Source of the DNA: JBBPZA01 sp038330095
GTDB taxonomy: Bacteria > Actinomycetota > Thermoleophilia > Solirubrobacterales > Solirubrobacteraceae
Assembly (NCBI GenBank): GCA_038330095.1
Contig: JBBQNQ010000031.1
Location: 1-30,565 of the forward strand
Direction of reading: 5' to 3'
Length of the DNA stretch: 30,565 nucleotides
Position 1 is the stretch's first letter. Each line of letters opens with the position of its first letter. Of the stretch, positions 23,320-30,565 are shown piece after piece. The position numbers were made by a program, and so were the translations under genes. The notes beneath the pieces are model-generated. The model searched no databases. It was not told where the DNA came from and saw only the letters and a program-made list of their open reading frames with translations.

Positions 23320-23425
23320 GACGCTCGCGACATGCTGTGGCAAGGCGCCTCGCGCGAGCTTCGCATCATCTCGCAACGCCAACCGGCCGTCCAGGTCCGC
23401 TCCACGGAGGGCCTCGACGCACAGT

Positions 23426-24850
23426 TCAGGCAGCGCTCCGTGAGCCCCGCTCTCGCGGGGGCGCGCCCCCCGGACTTGCGCTCCCCGTCCTCTCGATCTC
23501 GAGCTGGGTCTCGGTGAGCCGCCGCATGCGCCGGCACACCCGGCGGTAGAAGCGCAGCTGCTGGTGTCGACCGAACAGGCGGAAGCCGAGCCGGGTGATG
23601 AGCGGGCCGCTCCGCGCCCCCCGGGAGAAGGCGCGGAGACGGAACTCGACGTCTCCCGTGTCCAGCCACTTCCAGACCTCGTAGTGCATCTGACCCTGCT
23701 CGAAGTGGCCCTCGAGGGTCCGGTAGCTCCAGCCGAACACGCGCGCCTCCCGGCCGTCGACGTCGCGGACGTCGTCGTACACGTCCCCGACGCGCACGCC
23801 GACGTAGAAGCGCAGCCCGACGAAGCGAATCTCGAGCAGCATGTCGCGTCCTGCCAGCGGCGCATCGCGCCGGTACGTCGCGCGGACCAGGTCCGGGTTG
23901 GCCACCTGGTAGTCCCACATCAGCTGGCGTGCGACCTCCCAGCTCCCGCCCTCCGACGGGGGACCCGGCGTCTCGTGGGGCAGCGCTTCCGCCAGGTCGT
24001 CGATGTGCCACCCGCCGTCCCGCTCCGGCTCCGGCCGCTCATTGAGCTCGAAGTTGACGTCGCGATGGGCGAGCTGGGCCAGCCGGCGGCGCGCGCGGCC
24101 GTGACCGGGTCCGGTGCCCGTGTCGCCGCCCTGCGCCTCTCGCCCGTCCTCCCACTCGACGCGGCGCGTCGTCAAGACGATGCCGCCGTCCATCTCGCCG
24201 GCCGCGAGCTTCACAACCCGCTCGAGCACGGAGGTCCACATGTGCACCTGCGTCTCCTTAGCCATGCGCAGGTGCGTGTAGAGAAGGTGGCAGAGCCAGT
24301 CCCCGCTGCGAGCCCAGGACTCGATGATGAACTCGAGCCGGCGATCCGCACCCGACGCGCGGAACTCGATCTGGCCGGCCTCGAGGTGGCCGTCGAGGGT
24401 GACGAGGCGAAACGCCGTCGGGCTGACCGCCACCACACGGACCGGCCCGTCCCACGGCCCCGGCATCCGTACGACGTACTCGTCGCCGACGGCGATCCTC
24501 CGGGGATCCCCCTGCAGCTTCTGAAACGACGCGAACTCCGAGGGCGCAACCGCGTCGAGGTCTGGGGTTATCCGGCCCATGAGCTCTTCGGCGGACATCG
24601 CGCTCGCCCGGATCCGCGTCCGGTACACACGATGGATAAGCGGACCCACCCCGTCCTCGGGGCGCTGGAGCTCATCCAGGTCGACGCCTCGCGGCAAGGC
24701 CGGCGGCCCGTCCTGCGGCAGCCAACCGGTCATCTCCCAACGGTGCAATGGCGTCGTGCGCCACATGTACCGCCAGGAGGTCTGCACGATGCCGACGGGC
24801 CAGCGAGCGGCGATCGAGATGCGCTGGAGCACGGGTTGGCGGCGCGGCAT
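23426..24850 (-). CDS. protein with two DUF1990-like domains
   Basis: The start is set at ATG 24850 (MPRRQPVLQRISI; 474 residues); an ATG 33 bases upstream is also open. Two similar SRPBCC-like units are seen. The first contains VRVVAVSPTAFRLVTLDGHLEAG and EFIIESWARSGDWLCHLLYT; the second has FGWSYRTLEGHFEQGQMHYE, then EVWKWLDTGDVEFRLRAFSR and GFRLFGRHQQLRFYRR. Both repeat the order 'TL(D/E)GHxExGQ', an acidic strand, a W/F-rich strand and a terminal helix. DUF1990 has no known reaction. The tail (RERGSRSAA) is disordered. It is the first gene of the minus-strand cluster with the phosphatase, SnoaL-like protein and reductase. Confidence 0.7.
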   Translation of the reverse strand: MPRRQPVLQRISIAARWPVGIVQTSWRYMWRTTPLHRWEMTGWLPQDGPPALPRGVDLDELQRPEDGVGPLIHRVYRTRIRASAMSAEELMGRITPDLDAVAPSEFASFQKLQGDPRRIAVGDEYVVRMPGPWDGPVRVVAVSPTAFRLVTLDGHLEAGQIEFRASGADRRLEFIIESWARSGDWLCHLLYTHLRMAKETQVHMWTSVLERVVKLAAGEMDGGIVLTTRRVEWEDGREAQGGDTGTGPGHGRARRRLAQLAHRDVNFELNERPEPERDGGWHIDDLAEALPHETPGPPSEGGSWEVARQLMWDYQVANPDLVRATYRRDAPLAGRDMLLEIRFVGLRFYVGVRVGDVYDDVRDVDGREARVFGWSYRTLEGHFEQGQMHYEVWKWLDTGDVEFRLRAFSRGARSGPLITRLGFRLFGRHQQLRFYRRVCRRMRRLTETQLEIERTGSASPGGAPPRERGSRSAA

Positions 24851-24917
24851 GGCCTGGTACTGCTCGCCCGCCGCCCGTCTCAATCCGCCGCGGCGAGCAA
24901 TCCGTCAAGCTTGCCGC

Positions 24918-25175
24918 ATGTCCCGTCGAGCGCTGCGAGAGCCCGAGCTGCGCGGCTGGCAGTTCCACGCGACATCGCTCGGGTCGATCGCCCTGTGCAT
25001 CGGCCTGTGGATCCGGGCAAAGACCGTCGGCGAGGACGAGCGCGCCAACGCCGAGCGTCGCGCTCTCTTCGTCGGCCTTTGGCCCCCCATGTTCTGGCTA
25101 ATCGGCGAGACCGTCGAACGCCGTCGAACCTTGCGCGCCCGCGCAACACGCCGACGGGCGCGGTTCCTTCCTTAG
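24918..25175 (+). CDS. small membrane protein (85 residues), unknown function
   Basis: ATG 24918 gives MSRRALREPELRGWQFH, one hydrophobic helix (LGSIALCIGLWI), a charged loop (ERANAERRALF) and a second helix ending in WPPMFWLIGE, then an Arg-rich tail. Two membrane helices with both ends in the cytoplasm are likely. The ORF stays open upstream but that part is antisense to the DUF1990 gene. Divergent from DUF1990 by 67 bases. No function can be given. Confidence 0.6.
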   Translation: MSRRALREPELRGWQFHATSLGSIALCIGLWIRAKTVGEDERANAERRALFVGLWPPMFWLIGETVERRRTLRARATRRRARFLP

Positions 25176-25203
25176 ATCCCCCCTTCGTTGCCCGCCGTTC
25201 ACG
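25176..25203. repeat. palindrome-family arm copy D
   Basis: Read on the minus strand this segment has GTGAACGGCGGGC and ACGAAGGGGGG, matching the left arm near 12079 at 22 of 24 positions. It begins right after the stop of the small membrane protein, in a gap (25176-25434) between convergent genes. Confidence 0.65.
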
Positions 25204-25252
25204 CCGCTCGCCGGGCTCGCGGTTCTGCCGAGACCGGTCCGCGACGCGCGGA

Positions 25253-25409
25253 CAGATCGCCCTGTGGATCCTGGAGCTGGCGCGAGAGGGCGAGGGCGAC
25301 GCCGGCGAGCGAGGAAGGGACCGCGCGGCTCAACTCGCTGCGCCGCGAGGACCTCGACGACCGCTTCCCCGGCCTGCTCGACGCGATCCTCGAATCGGTC
25401 CCGGCCTAG
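25253..25409 (+). pseudogene. possible frameshifted coding remnant
   Basis: One frame reads QIALWILELAREGEGDAGE (25253 on); another continues RLNSLRREDLDDRFPGLLDAILES to a TAG at 25407. Together they look like one short helical protein broken near 25305-25325, but no good start codon is in the first frame. It could also be chance in GC-rich DNA. The rest of this 259-base gap shows only the repeat arm above. Confidence 0.25.
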
Positions 25410-25434
25410 GGCGCGCCGCCTCGGACGTCCAGGC

Positions 25435-25848
25435 TCAGCTCCTCTGACCCGACTGGCCGCCCCAGTCCTCGGGAGCCACGTCGGCGATGGTCTGGCTGAA
25501 CGTCCAGCGATGGCCGGCGAGGTCCTCGGCGTTGTACTGCCGCTCGCCGTAGGGGAAGTCCGTCGGCGCGTCGAGGATCCGGGCGCCGCGGCGCTTCGCG
25601 CGCGCGTGGTGCGAGTCGACGTCCTCGACGCGCACCATCACGCCGTGTGTCAGGGTCCCCGACTCCGGGGTTCGCCGACCGCCTCCATCGCCGGCCATCA
25701 CGACCACGGCCCCCTCGCCGACGGCGAGCTGGGCGCGGTGATCGCCGGCGGTCCAGCGCTCGACGAACCCAAACGCGTCGCACAGCCATGCCACCGCGTC
25801 CCCGACGTCCGGATAGACGAGCTCGGGAATGACGGGCGATCGGGGCAT
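25435..25848 (-). CDS. VOC-family (glyoxalase/PhnB-like) protein
   Basis: From ATG 25848 the protein has 137 residues in two beta-alpha-beta-beta-beta units: IPELVYPDVGDAVAWLCDAFGF with VERWTAG, then VMVRVEDVDSHHARAKRRGARI and FPYGERQYNAEDLAGHRWTF. This is the usual PhnB-like pattern. One metal ligand is likely the Glu of the C-terminal AEDLAGH segment; others are less clear. These small proteins isomerise, open or sequester small molecules (including some antibiotics). No partner gene points to a substrate. Upstream ATG 25866 is an alternative start. Confidence 0.8.
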   Translation of the reverse strand: MPRSPVIPELVYPDVGDAVAWLCDAFGFVERWTAGDHRAQLAVGEGAVVVMAGDGGGRRTPESGTLTHGVMVRVEDVDSHHARAKRRGARILDAPTDFPYGERQYNAEDLAGHRWTFSQTIADVAPEDWGGQSGQRS

Positions 25849-25922
25849 CGAGCGGTTGGTGCGCACCGAGGCGCGAACCTAATCAAGAAGCGCTGTCGAG
25901 CGGGTCTTCGCGGCACCGTTAG

Positions 25923-25928
25923 TAGCCT
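25923..25928 (+). promoter_or_regulatory. probable -10 element of the FAD oxidoreductase gene
   Basis: TAGCCT ends 9 bases before ATG 25938, with no Shine-Dalgarno site between. Confidence 0.35.
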
Positions 25929-25937
25929 GCCGCCCCG

Positions 25938-27286
25938 ATGCCCGCTCAGGCGCCCCGCGACTCGACCCTGGCCGTGGTGGGCGACGGCTTCGGGTCGCTG
26001 CTGGTCTACTCGACGGCGGTCTACCTGGGCTTTGACCCGCGGGCGATCACCGTCTACGGGCCCAGCCCGCGAGCGGTTGCCACCTACCTCGGCTTTGCGC
26101 ACAATCTCGGGCAGACGGTCCTGCGCTCGGAGTCCGAGTCGCACTTCCTGCCCGCCGACTGGCCGACCTTCGCGCAGCTCGACGCGTGGTCTCGCCGCGA
26201 TCCCAGCTCGCTGCTCCGCTCCATCCGGCGCAAGTACAACCCGGGCGTTGCCGAGATCATCGCCGAGGCGGATGTCGTGCAACGCGCAACGGGATGGGAG
26301 GACGTACGTGTGCCGCTGCGCATCGGTTGGCTGCAGCGCGAGGAGGACCCCGCCCACTTCGTGCTCTATGGGAGCAGGCGCGCTTCGTCGGGCGGGCCAG
26401 GCACGTCATGCTCGCACTCGGTCACGGCCCGCTCAACTTCCCGCCGCAGCTGGCCAAGCTGCGCGAGTCCGACCCGGAGATCGCCCGGCGGACCGTCCAG
26501 GGCTACGAGCCCAAGCGCTACCACCCACAGGGGCGCTACATCGTGCTGGGTGCGGGGATCGCTTCGGTCAACGAGTGGGCCAACGCGCTGGACGCGGGGG
26601 CGAGCGTTCTCGCGCTGACCCGCAACCCGATCCCCGATGAGCAGGACCTCAATGTCCCGCGCTGCCTGTTCGAGGCGCTCGGCATCGACCTCTTCCAGGG
26701 CGCGACCTTCGACGAGCGCATTGCGCTGCTCGGGGCGGTGCTGAAGGGAACCCATCCGCGCCGGCAGGGGTGGCTGGAGCGCATCGAGCGCGGACGCAGC
26801 GAGGGGCGCTTCGATCAGGCCATCGGCGAGATCGCGGCGGTGGAGCGCGGGCCGGCCGGCTTGCGCGTCAACGTCACCAGCCGCCACGGACAGGATGCCG
26901 GCTGGCTCGACGTCACCGGGATCATCTGCCCGACCGGCTTCAACAAGTCGGCGCTGACCCTGCCGCTCATCCGGCGGCTGGTCGAGCACTACGGCGTTCC
27001 CGTCGAGGGCGGGCGGATCAAGCTGCGCAGCAACTGCGGCCTGCCGGGCCTCGACCGGCCGGACTCGCGGCTGTGCATGATGGGGATCAACGCCAACAGC
27101 GTCATCCCCCACGGCGACACGATCGCCGGGCTGAAGTACATCGCGCGGCGCTTCGTCGCCGACGTGGCTCGCGCCGAGCGTCTGCGCCGGCGGCGCTTCC
27201 CGTCGCGGCTGGCGATGCAGCTGCGGCTGGCGTCGCAGGCGTCGCAGGCCATACGTCAGGCGCGCGAGACGGAGCAGCTCGCGTGA
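25938..27286 (+). pseudogene. FAD-dependent oxidoreductase (lysine/ornithine N-monooxygenase-like fold) with apparent frameshift
   Basis: Read across one frame change the gene gives about 449 residues. The first frame has the FAD site VVGDGFGSLLVYSTAVYLGF and later REEDPAHFVLYG; the second frame continues EQARFVGRARHVMLALGHG, then YIVLGAGIASVNEWANAL (the NADPH-type GxGxxS site) and IICPTGFNKSAL to a TGA at 27284. The change happens at the GGG at 26370-26372. One more G joins the frames cleanly. The layout fits two-dinucleotide-domain flavin monooxygenases such as ornithine hydroxylases; the substrate is unknown. Either the sequence lost a G here or the gene is broken. Confidence 0.7.
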
Positions 27287-27329
27287 GCTCGCATCCCCCG
27301 CGTCGCGCCGGCGACGGGAGCAGCGGCTG

Positions 27330-27890
27330 ATGTGCCCGACGGTGCTCGGGCGCGTCCAGACCCGCGTGGCGATCCTCGCGGGCCCGTTCCTGCTCGGGGC
27401 GCTGCTCTCGCTGGTCTTCGGCAACGAGGGCTACGTCGTTCTGATCGGCGTCTACCTGCTGCTCGGCGTGGCACTGGACGCCGCCTTCTACCCCTTCGTC
27501 ATCAAGTGGCAGCCGCCGTGGCTGACCGGCGTGCTGGCCGTGGCGGAGTTCGTGCTGCTGTACGTGCTCGCCCACGTGCTCGAGGTCGGCCTGTCGCCGC
27601 TTGCGGCGATCGTGTGGTTCTGGGTCGCGTGGCTGCTGGCGATCGCTACGAAGATCGTCGTGCTTCCGCTGGTGTCGCTCTCGTGGATCGAGAACGGCGG
27701 GGAGTTCCGCACGACCGGTTGGTCGATCGCTCCCGAGAACGAGCCGATGCCGATCGTCGTGCCGGTCGCCCAAGCAGCCGCCGCCGGCCCGCCCCCGCTC
27801 GCTCGTCAGTTCTCCGCCGTGCGCGAGGTGCCGCCGGAGCTGCGCAACCTGCCATCCCCGTCGGGTGTGCACCGGGCGCCGAGGACCTAG
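27330..27890 (+). CDS. four-helix membrane protein next to the FAD oxidoreductase
   Basis: The 186-residue protein has four predicted membrane helices (about 12-30, 35-57, 64-86, 90-119) and a Pro/Ala-rich cytoplasmic or exposed tail (about 125-186). GGGAGC lies shortly before the ATG. It follows the FAD gene by 43 bases on the same strand, so a shared unit is likely. No named family was recognised. It is convergent with the GNAT gene, 33 bases apart. Confidence 0.7.
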   Translation: MCPTVLGRVQTRVAILAGPFLLGALLSLVFGNEGYVVLIGVYLLLGVALDAAFYPFVIKWQPPWLTGVLAVAEFVLLYVLAHVLEVGLSPLAAIVWFWVAWLLAIATKIVVLPLVSLSWIENGGEFRTTGWSIAPENEPMPIVVPVAQAAAAGPPPLARQFSAVREVPPELRNLPSPSGVHRAPRT

Positions 27891-27923
27891 CGCGCACCGG
27901 AGGCTCATGCGCGCACCCGAAGG

Positions 27924-28385
27924 TCAGAGCTCGCGCTCATAGAAGAAGTTGAGCGGGCCGTCGGGCTTGCCTTCGCGACGGCTGAACCCGAGCCGCTCGT
28001 AGAGGTGGCGGGCCACCACGTCGTCCTCGCTGGTGCCGAGGTCCATGTGAGCGGCCCCCTCCTTGCGTGCGACATCGATGACGGCGTCCATCAGCGCCCG
28101 ACCGAGCCCCTGCCCACGTCGGTCGGGAACCACGTACAGCTCTTCGAGGTAGCAGTCCAGCGCGTCCGCCCAGAGCGACGGTCGGAAGCGAAGCACCGCC
28201 AGCCCCAGCGGCTCGGCTCCCACCAGGAGGACCGTGATCGCGCCGGCGTCGAGAAGCTCCTCAACGCGCTCGGCAAGGACGCGCGGGCCTGGCGTCGGGT
28301 CTTCGTACTCGGTGTTGAAGTCATGGAGCAGGCGGCCGATGTCCTCGGCGTCGGTGCTCTCCGCGAGGCGGACCGCGACGCTCAT
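27924..28385 (-). CDS. GNAT-family N-acetyltransferase
   Basis: From ATG 28385 the protein has 153 residues with all GNAT motifs: VRLAESTDAEDIGRLL at the start, ITVLLVGAEPLGLAVL, then CYLEELYVVPDRRGQGLGRAL with the acetyl-CoA pyrophosphate loop RRGQGLG, and DLGTSEDDVVARHLYERLGF. Single-domain GNATs acetylate amines of small molecules or proteins; the acceptor is unknown. A GACACT hexamer (28394-28399) stands 8 bases before the ATG. It is divergent from the P450 gene. Confidence 0.88.
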   Translation of the reverse strand: MSVAVRLAESTDAEDIGRLLHDFNTEYEDPTPGPRVLAERVEELLDAGAITVLLVGAEPLGLAVLRFRPSLWADALDCYLEELYVVPDRRGQGLGRALMDAVIDVARKEGAAHMDLGTSEDDVVARHLYERLGFSRREGKPDGPLNFFYEREL

Positions 28386-28430
28386 CGTCAGCAAGTGTCT
28401 CGCATGCCAGGAGCGCGACCGCGCAGGGCG

Positions 28431-28436
28431 TAGGCT
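28431..28436 (+). promoter_or_regulatory. probable -10 element of the P450 gene
   Basis: TAGGCT ends 7 bases before ATG 28444. No recognisable -35 is 17 bases upstream. Confidence 0.35.
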
Positions 28437-28443
28437 CGCAACG

Positions 28444-29715
28444 ATGGACCTGCCGCCCGGCCCACGCGCGCCCGCCGCCTGGCAGACCGTCGCGTGGACG
28501 ATGCGGCCGGCGGCCTTCCTTCGGGCGGTACACGACCGCTTCGGCGACCCCGTCACGATCCGCACCTACTGGACCGACGAGCCGATGGTCCTCTTCTCGC
28601 ACCCCGACGCGGTTCGTGAGGTCTTCCGCCTCGACCCGGCGATCGCGCCCGCCGGGCAGAGCTGGGAGTACCTGCGCCCGTTCGCCGGGCAGCACTCGAT
28701 CCTCGTCCTCGATGGCGAGGAGCACATGCGCGAGCGCCGGCTCCTCCAGGCGCCGTTCCACGGAGAGCGCATGAGCGCCTTCACGCCAACCGTCGCCGAG
28801 CTCGCGCGACGGGAGCTGAGCACGTGGAGCGGTCGCGTCACCACGCTGGAGCGAATGAAGCACCTGACCCTTGAGACCATCCTGCGCGTCGTCTTTGGCG
28901 CCCGTGGCGAGCAGGAGGCCGCCCGGCTGCGCGACGCCGTTCATGGCACGCTCGACACGGTCCGCTCCATGCCGCGCATGCTGGCCATGGCACTCGTGCA
29001 GCGAGACCTCGGGCCGCGCAGCCCGTGGGGCCGGTTTCGCCTCGCGGTGGAGCGCTTCGACGCGCTGCTGCTGGACGTCGTGGCGCGGCGGCGCGCGGAG
29101 CCGCCCGGCGACTCGATGCTCGCCCTGCTGCTCGAGCAGCGCGACAAGGACGGCAACCAACCGACGGACCGGCACCTGCGCGACCAGCTCGTCGCGCGCC
29201 TGGTTGCCGGACACGACACCTCGGCGGCGTCGCTGGCCTGGGCCTTCGAGCGGCTCGCGCGCCACCCCGCCGTCCACGCGCGGCTGGGCGAGGGCGAACC
29301 AGCCTACCTCGACGCGGTCGTCAAGGAGGTCCTGCGTGTGCGCCCGGCCCTCACCATCGCCCCGCGCAGGCTGCTCGAGCCCGTGCGGATCGGCGGGCGC
29401 ACCGTGCCCGCCGGGATTCACGTCGCCGCCTGCCTATGGCTCGCCATGCGCCGCGAGGACCTCTGGTCCCACGCCGCCGCGTTCCGTCCCGAGCGCTGGC
29501 TCGAGGGCCCGCCGGCGAACCCGATGTCCTGGATCCCGTGGGGCGGAGGCGTGCGGCGTTGCGCCGGAGCGCCGTTTGCCGAGATGGAGATGCGGGAGGT
29601 GCTGCGCGCCGCGGCCGAGCTGCGGATCCGGGCGGTCCGGCCCGCTCCCGAGCGCGCCCGGCGCAGCGCGCTGGTCGTCACACCGCACCGCGGGGGCGAG
29701 GTGCTCGTCGGCTGA
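28444..29715 (+). CDS. cytochrome P450
   Basis: The 423-residue haem monooxygenase starts with LPPGPRAP, the proline-rich hinge, and has all core motifs: the oxygen-binding I helix AGHDTSAASLAWAFE (255-269), ExxR in KEVLRVRP (E295, R298), FRPERW, and the haem loop WIPWGGGVRRCAGAPFAEME with the thiolate ligand C373. It has no membrane anchor, so it is cytoplasmic. The PPGP opening and 'LxxEPVRIGGxxVPAG' are like CYP110/CYP-135-type bacterial fatty-acid or steroid enzymes, but the substrate cannot be set. No ferredoxin or reductase gene is next to it, so its electron partners are encoded elsewhere. Confidence 0.93.
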   Translation: MDLPPGPRAPAAWQTVAWTMRPAAFLRAVHDRFGDPVTIRTYWTDEPMVLFSHPDAVREVFRLDPAIAPAGQSWEYLRPFAGQHSILVLDGEEHMRERRLLQAPFHGERMSAFTPTVAELARRELSTWSGRVTTLERMKHLTLETILRVVFGARGEQEAARLRDAVHGTLDTVRSMPRMLAMALVQRDLGPRSPWGRFRLAVERFDALLLDVVARRRAEPPGDSMLALLLEQRDKDGNQPTDRHLRDQLVARLVAGHDTSAASLAWAFERLARHPAVHARLGEGEPAYLDAVVKEVLRVRPALTIAPRRLLEPVRIGGRTVPAGIHVAACLWLAMRREDLWSHAAAFRPERWLEGPPANPMSWIPWGGGVRRCAGAPFAEMEMREVLRAAAELRIRAVRPAPERARRSALVVTPHRGGEVLVG

Positions 29716-29718
29716 GGG

Positions 29719-29763
29719 TTGCACCGCGACGGTGCCACGACTACACTGAACCAGATGGTTCAG
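29719..29763 (+). promoter_or_regulatory. leaderless promoter and operator of the ArsR gene
   Basis: TTGCAC (29719-29724) and TACACT (29742-29747) are separated by 17 bases, a near-consensus -35/-10 pair. Transcription would start at about 29754-29755, the A of the ATG. A perfect palindrome, CTGAACC-agat-GGTTCAG (29746-29763), covers the end of the -10 and the start codon, and is the likely binding site of the ArsR dimer for self-repression. Confidence 0.75.
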
Positions 29764-30090
29764 CATCCACAGATCGACCGGACCTTCGCCGCGCTCGCCG
29801 ATCCCACCCGCAGGGGGATCCTCGAGCGTCTCGGCCACGGCAGCGCGACCATCACCGAGCTCTCCGAGCCGTTCGGGATCTCGCTCACCGGGACCAAGAA
29901 GCACGTGCGCGTGCTGGAGGACGCGGAGCTCGTCACCACCGAGAAGGTGGGGCGGGCGCGGCGCTGCAGCCTGGGCCCGGGTCGGCTGGAGGAGGTCGAA
30001 GGGTGGGTCGAGCAGTACCGGCGGATGCTGGACGAGCGCCTCGACCGGTTCGGGGCGCTACTCGAACGCACGAAAGGAACGCCGCAATGA
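29755..30090 (+). CDS. ArsR-family winged-helix repressor (SdpR-like)
   Basis: The 111-residue protein starts MVQHPQIDRTFAALADPTRRGILERLG, the signature of ArsR/SdpR-type regulators, and has the recognition-helix region TITELSEPFGISLTGTKKHVRVLEDAELV followed by the wing. There are no Cys metal ligands, so it is not a metal sensor. A longer frame from 29719 would put the promoter inside the gene and is rejected. It overlaps the next gene by 4 bases (ATGA), the standard pairing of such a repressor with an AHSA1-type protein. Self-repression through the overlapping palindrome is likely. Confidence 0.9.
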   Translation: MVQHPQIDRTFAALADPTRRGILERLGHGSATITELSEPFGISLTGTKKHVRVLEDAELVTTEKVGRARRCSLGPGRLEEVEGWVEQYRRMLDERLDRFGALLERTKGTPQ

Positions 30091-30565
30091 CCAGTGACCA
30101 GCAAGAGCAGCAGGAGCCAACCCTCGCCTTGTCGACGCCGACCGACCGCGAGATCCATACCGAGCGGGTCTTTGACGCGCCACGAGACCGGGTGTTCGCG
30201 GCCTACATCGATCCAGCGCTCATTCCCGAGTGGTGGGGCCCGCACGGGACGACCACCGTCGTCGATCAGATGGAGGTCAGGGCCGGTGGAAGCTGGCGGT
30301 TCGTGGCGCACAACTCCGATGGCACCGAGACGGCGTTCCGGGGGACGTACCGCGAGGTCACTCCGCCTGAGCGAATCGTGCATACCTTCGAGTGGGAGGG
30401 TATGCCGGTGCACGTGTCCGTCGACACCGCGATCTTCGAGGATCTCGGCGACCGCACGAAGGTGACGACGACCTCGCTATTCCACACCCCCGAGGAGCGC
30501 GACGGCATGCTCGGCTCGGGCATGGAGCATGGGATGAACGAGACCTACGCCCGCCTCGACGAGCT
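30087..30565 (+). CDS. SRPBCC/AHSA1-domain protein, 3' end beyond window
   Basis: About 159 residues are visible before the right edge. The sequence EIHTERVFDAPRDRVFAAYIDP and IPEWWGPHGTTT starts the hydrophobic-pocket fold, followed by MEVRAGGSWRF, FRGTYREVTPPERIVHTFEW and the end region GMEHGMNETYARLDEL, so only a few residues are probably missing. AHSA1-type proteins bind small hydrophobic ligands; the role is unknown. A Shine-Dalgarno AAAGGA (30073-30078) precedes the overlapping ATG. It is co-transcribed with the ArsR repressor. Confidence 0.88.
   Translation, partial: MTSDQQEQQEPTLALSTPTDREIHTERVFDAPRDRVFAAYIDPALIPEWWGPHGTTTVVDQMEVRAGGSWRFVAHNSDGTETAFRGTYREVTPPERIVHTFEWEGMPVHVSVDTAIFEDLGDRTKVTTTSLFHTPEERDGMLGSGMEHGMNETYARLDE

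Noticed and set aside
23564..25447. 627-residue plus-strand open frame
   Set aside because: It is antisense to the DUF1990 gene for most of its length and has no domain; only its last part may touch the weak remnant near 25253.

Overview
The window is very GC-rich (roughly 70% or more), has almost no non-coding DNA, and uses many GTG and some TTG starts. It holds actinobacterial families: a CsoR repressor, DUF3105, DUF1990, an SpoIIE-type PP2C phosphatase, a P450 and ArsR/AHSA1 pairs. The gene mix fits an actinobacterium, and the best guess is the Thermoleophilia/Solirubrobacterales. That placement is inferred from gene content and composition, not from a marker gene. No rRNA, tRNA, IS element, phage gene or CRISPR array was seen.

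Left part (1-7996) is a cell-surface polysaccharide locus. It has a glycosyltransferase cut by the window edge, a Wzx-like flippase, an O-methyltransferase, a GT2 on the minus strand, then a tight plus-strand run of GT4, membrane GT2, initiating sugar-phosphate transferase and an ATP-grasp ligase. The last three genes overlap by 1-4 bases. Together they could start a glycan on a lipid carrier, extend it, decorate it and flip it across the membrane.

The middle (8000-17400) holds short units: a DUF3105 membrane protein divergent from a CsoR repressor with a GC-box operator; an alpha/beta hydrolase; an SDR convergent with a haloalkane dehalogenase-like hydrolase; a two-domain peptidoglycan hydrolase; a three-gene overlapping unit (CMD protein, membrane protein, epimerase); an orphan beta-class DNA methyltransferase; and a PNPOx-like gene with an apparent frameshift.

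The right part (17400-30565) starts with two truncated gene ends lying head to head (MarR-like and cupin-like). It continues with a membrane protein and an exported GH31 glycosidase. A minus-strand cluster follows (tandem-DUF1990 protein, SpoIIE phosphatase, SnoaL-like protein, aldo/keto reductase), then a small membrane protein, a VOC protein, a frameshifted FAD oxidoreductase with a membrane partner, a GNAT, a cytochrome P450, and an ArsR-AHSA1 pair running off the end.

Three patterns run across genes. (1) A family of extragenic palindromes with GAACGGC-type arms sits in four intergenic gaps, three of them between convergent genes. (2) A TANNNT hexamer lies 7-9 bases upstream of many first-gene starts, suggesting widespread leaderless transcription. 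(3) Two genes are broken by apparent single-base indels in G runs, which may be sequence error or real decay.
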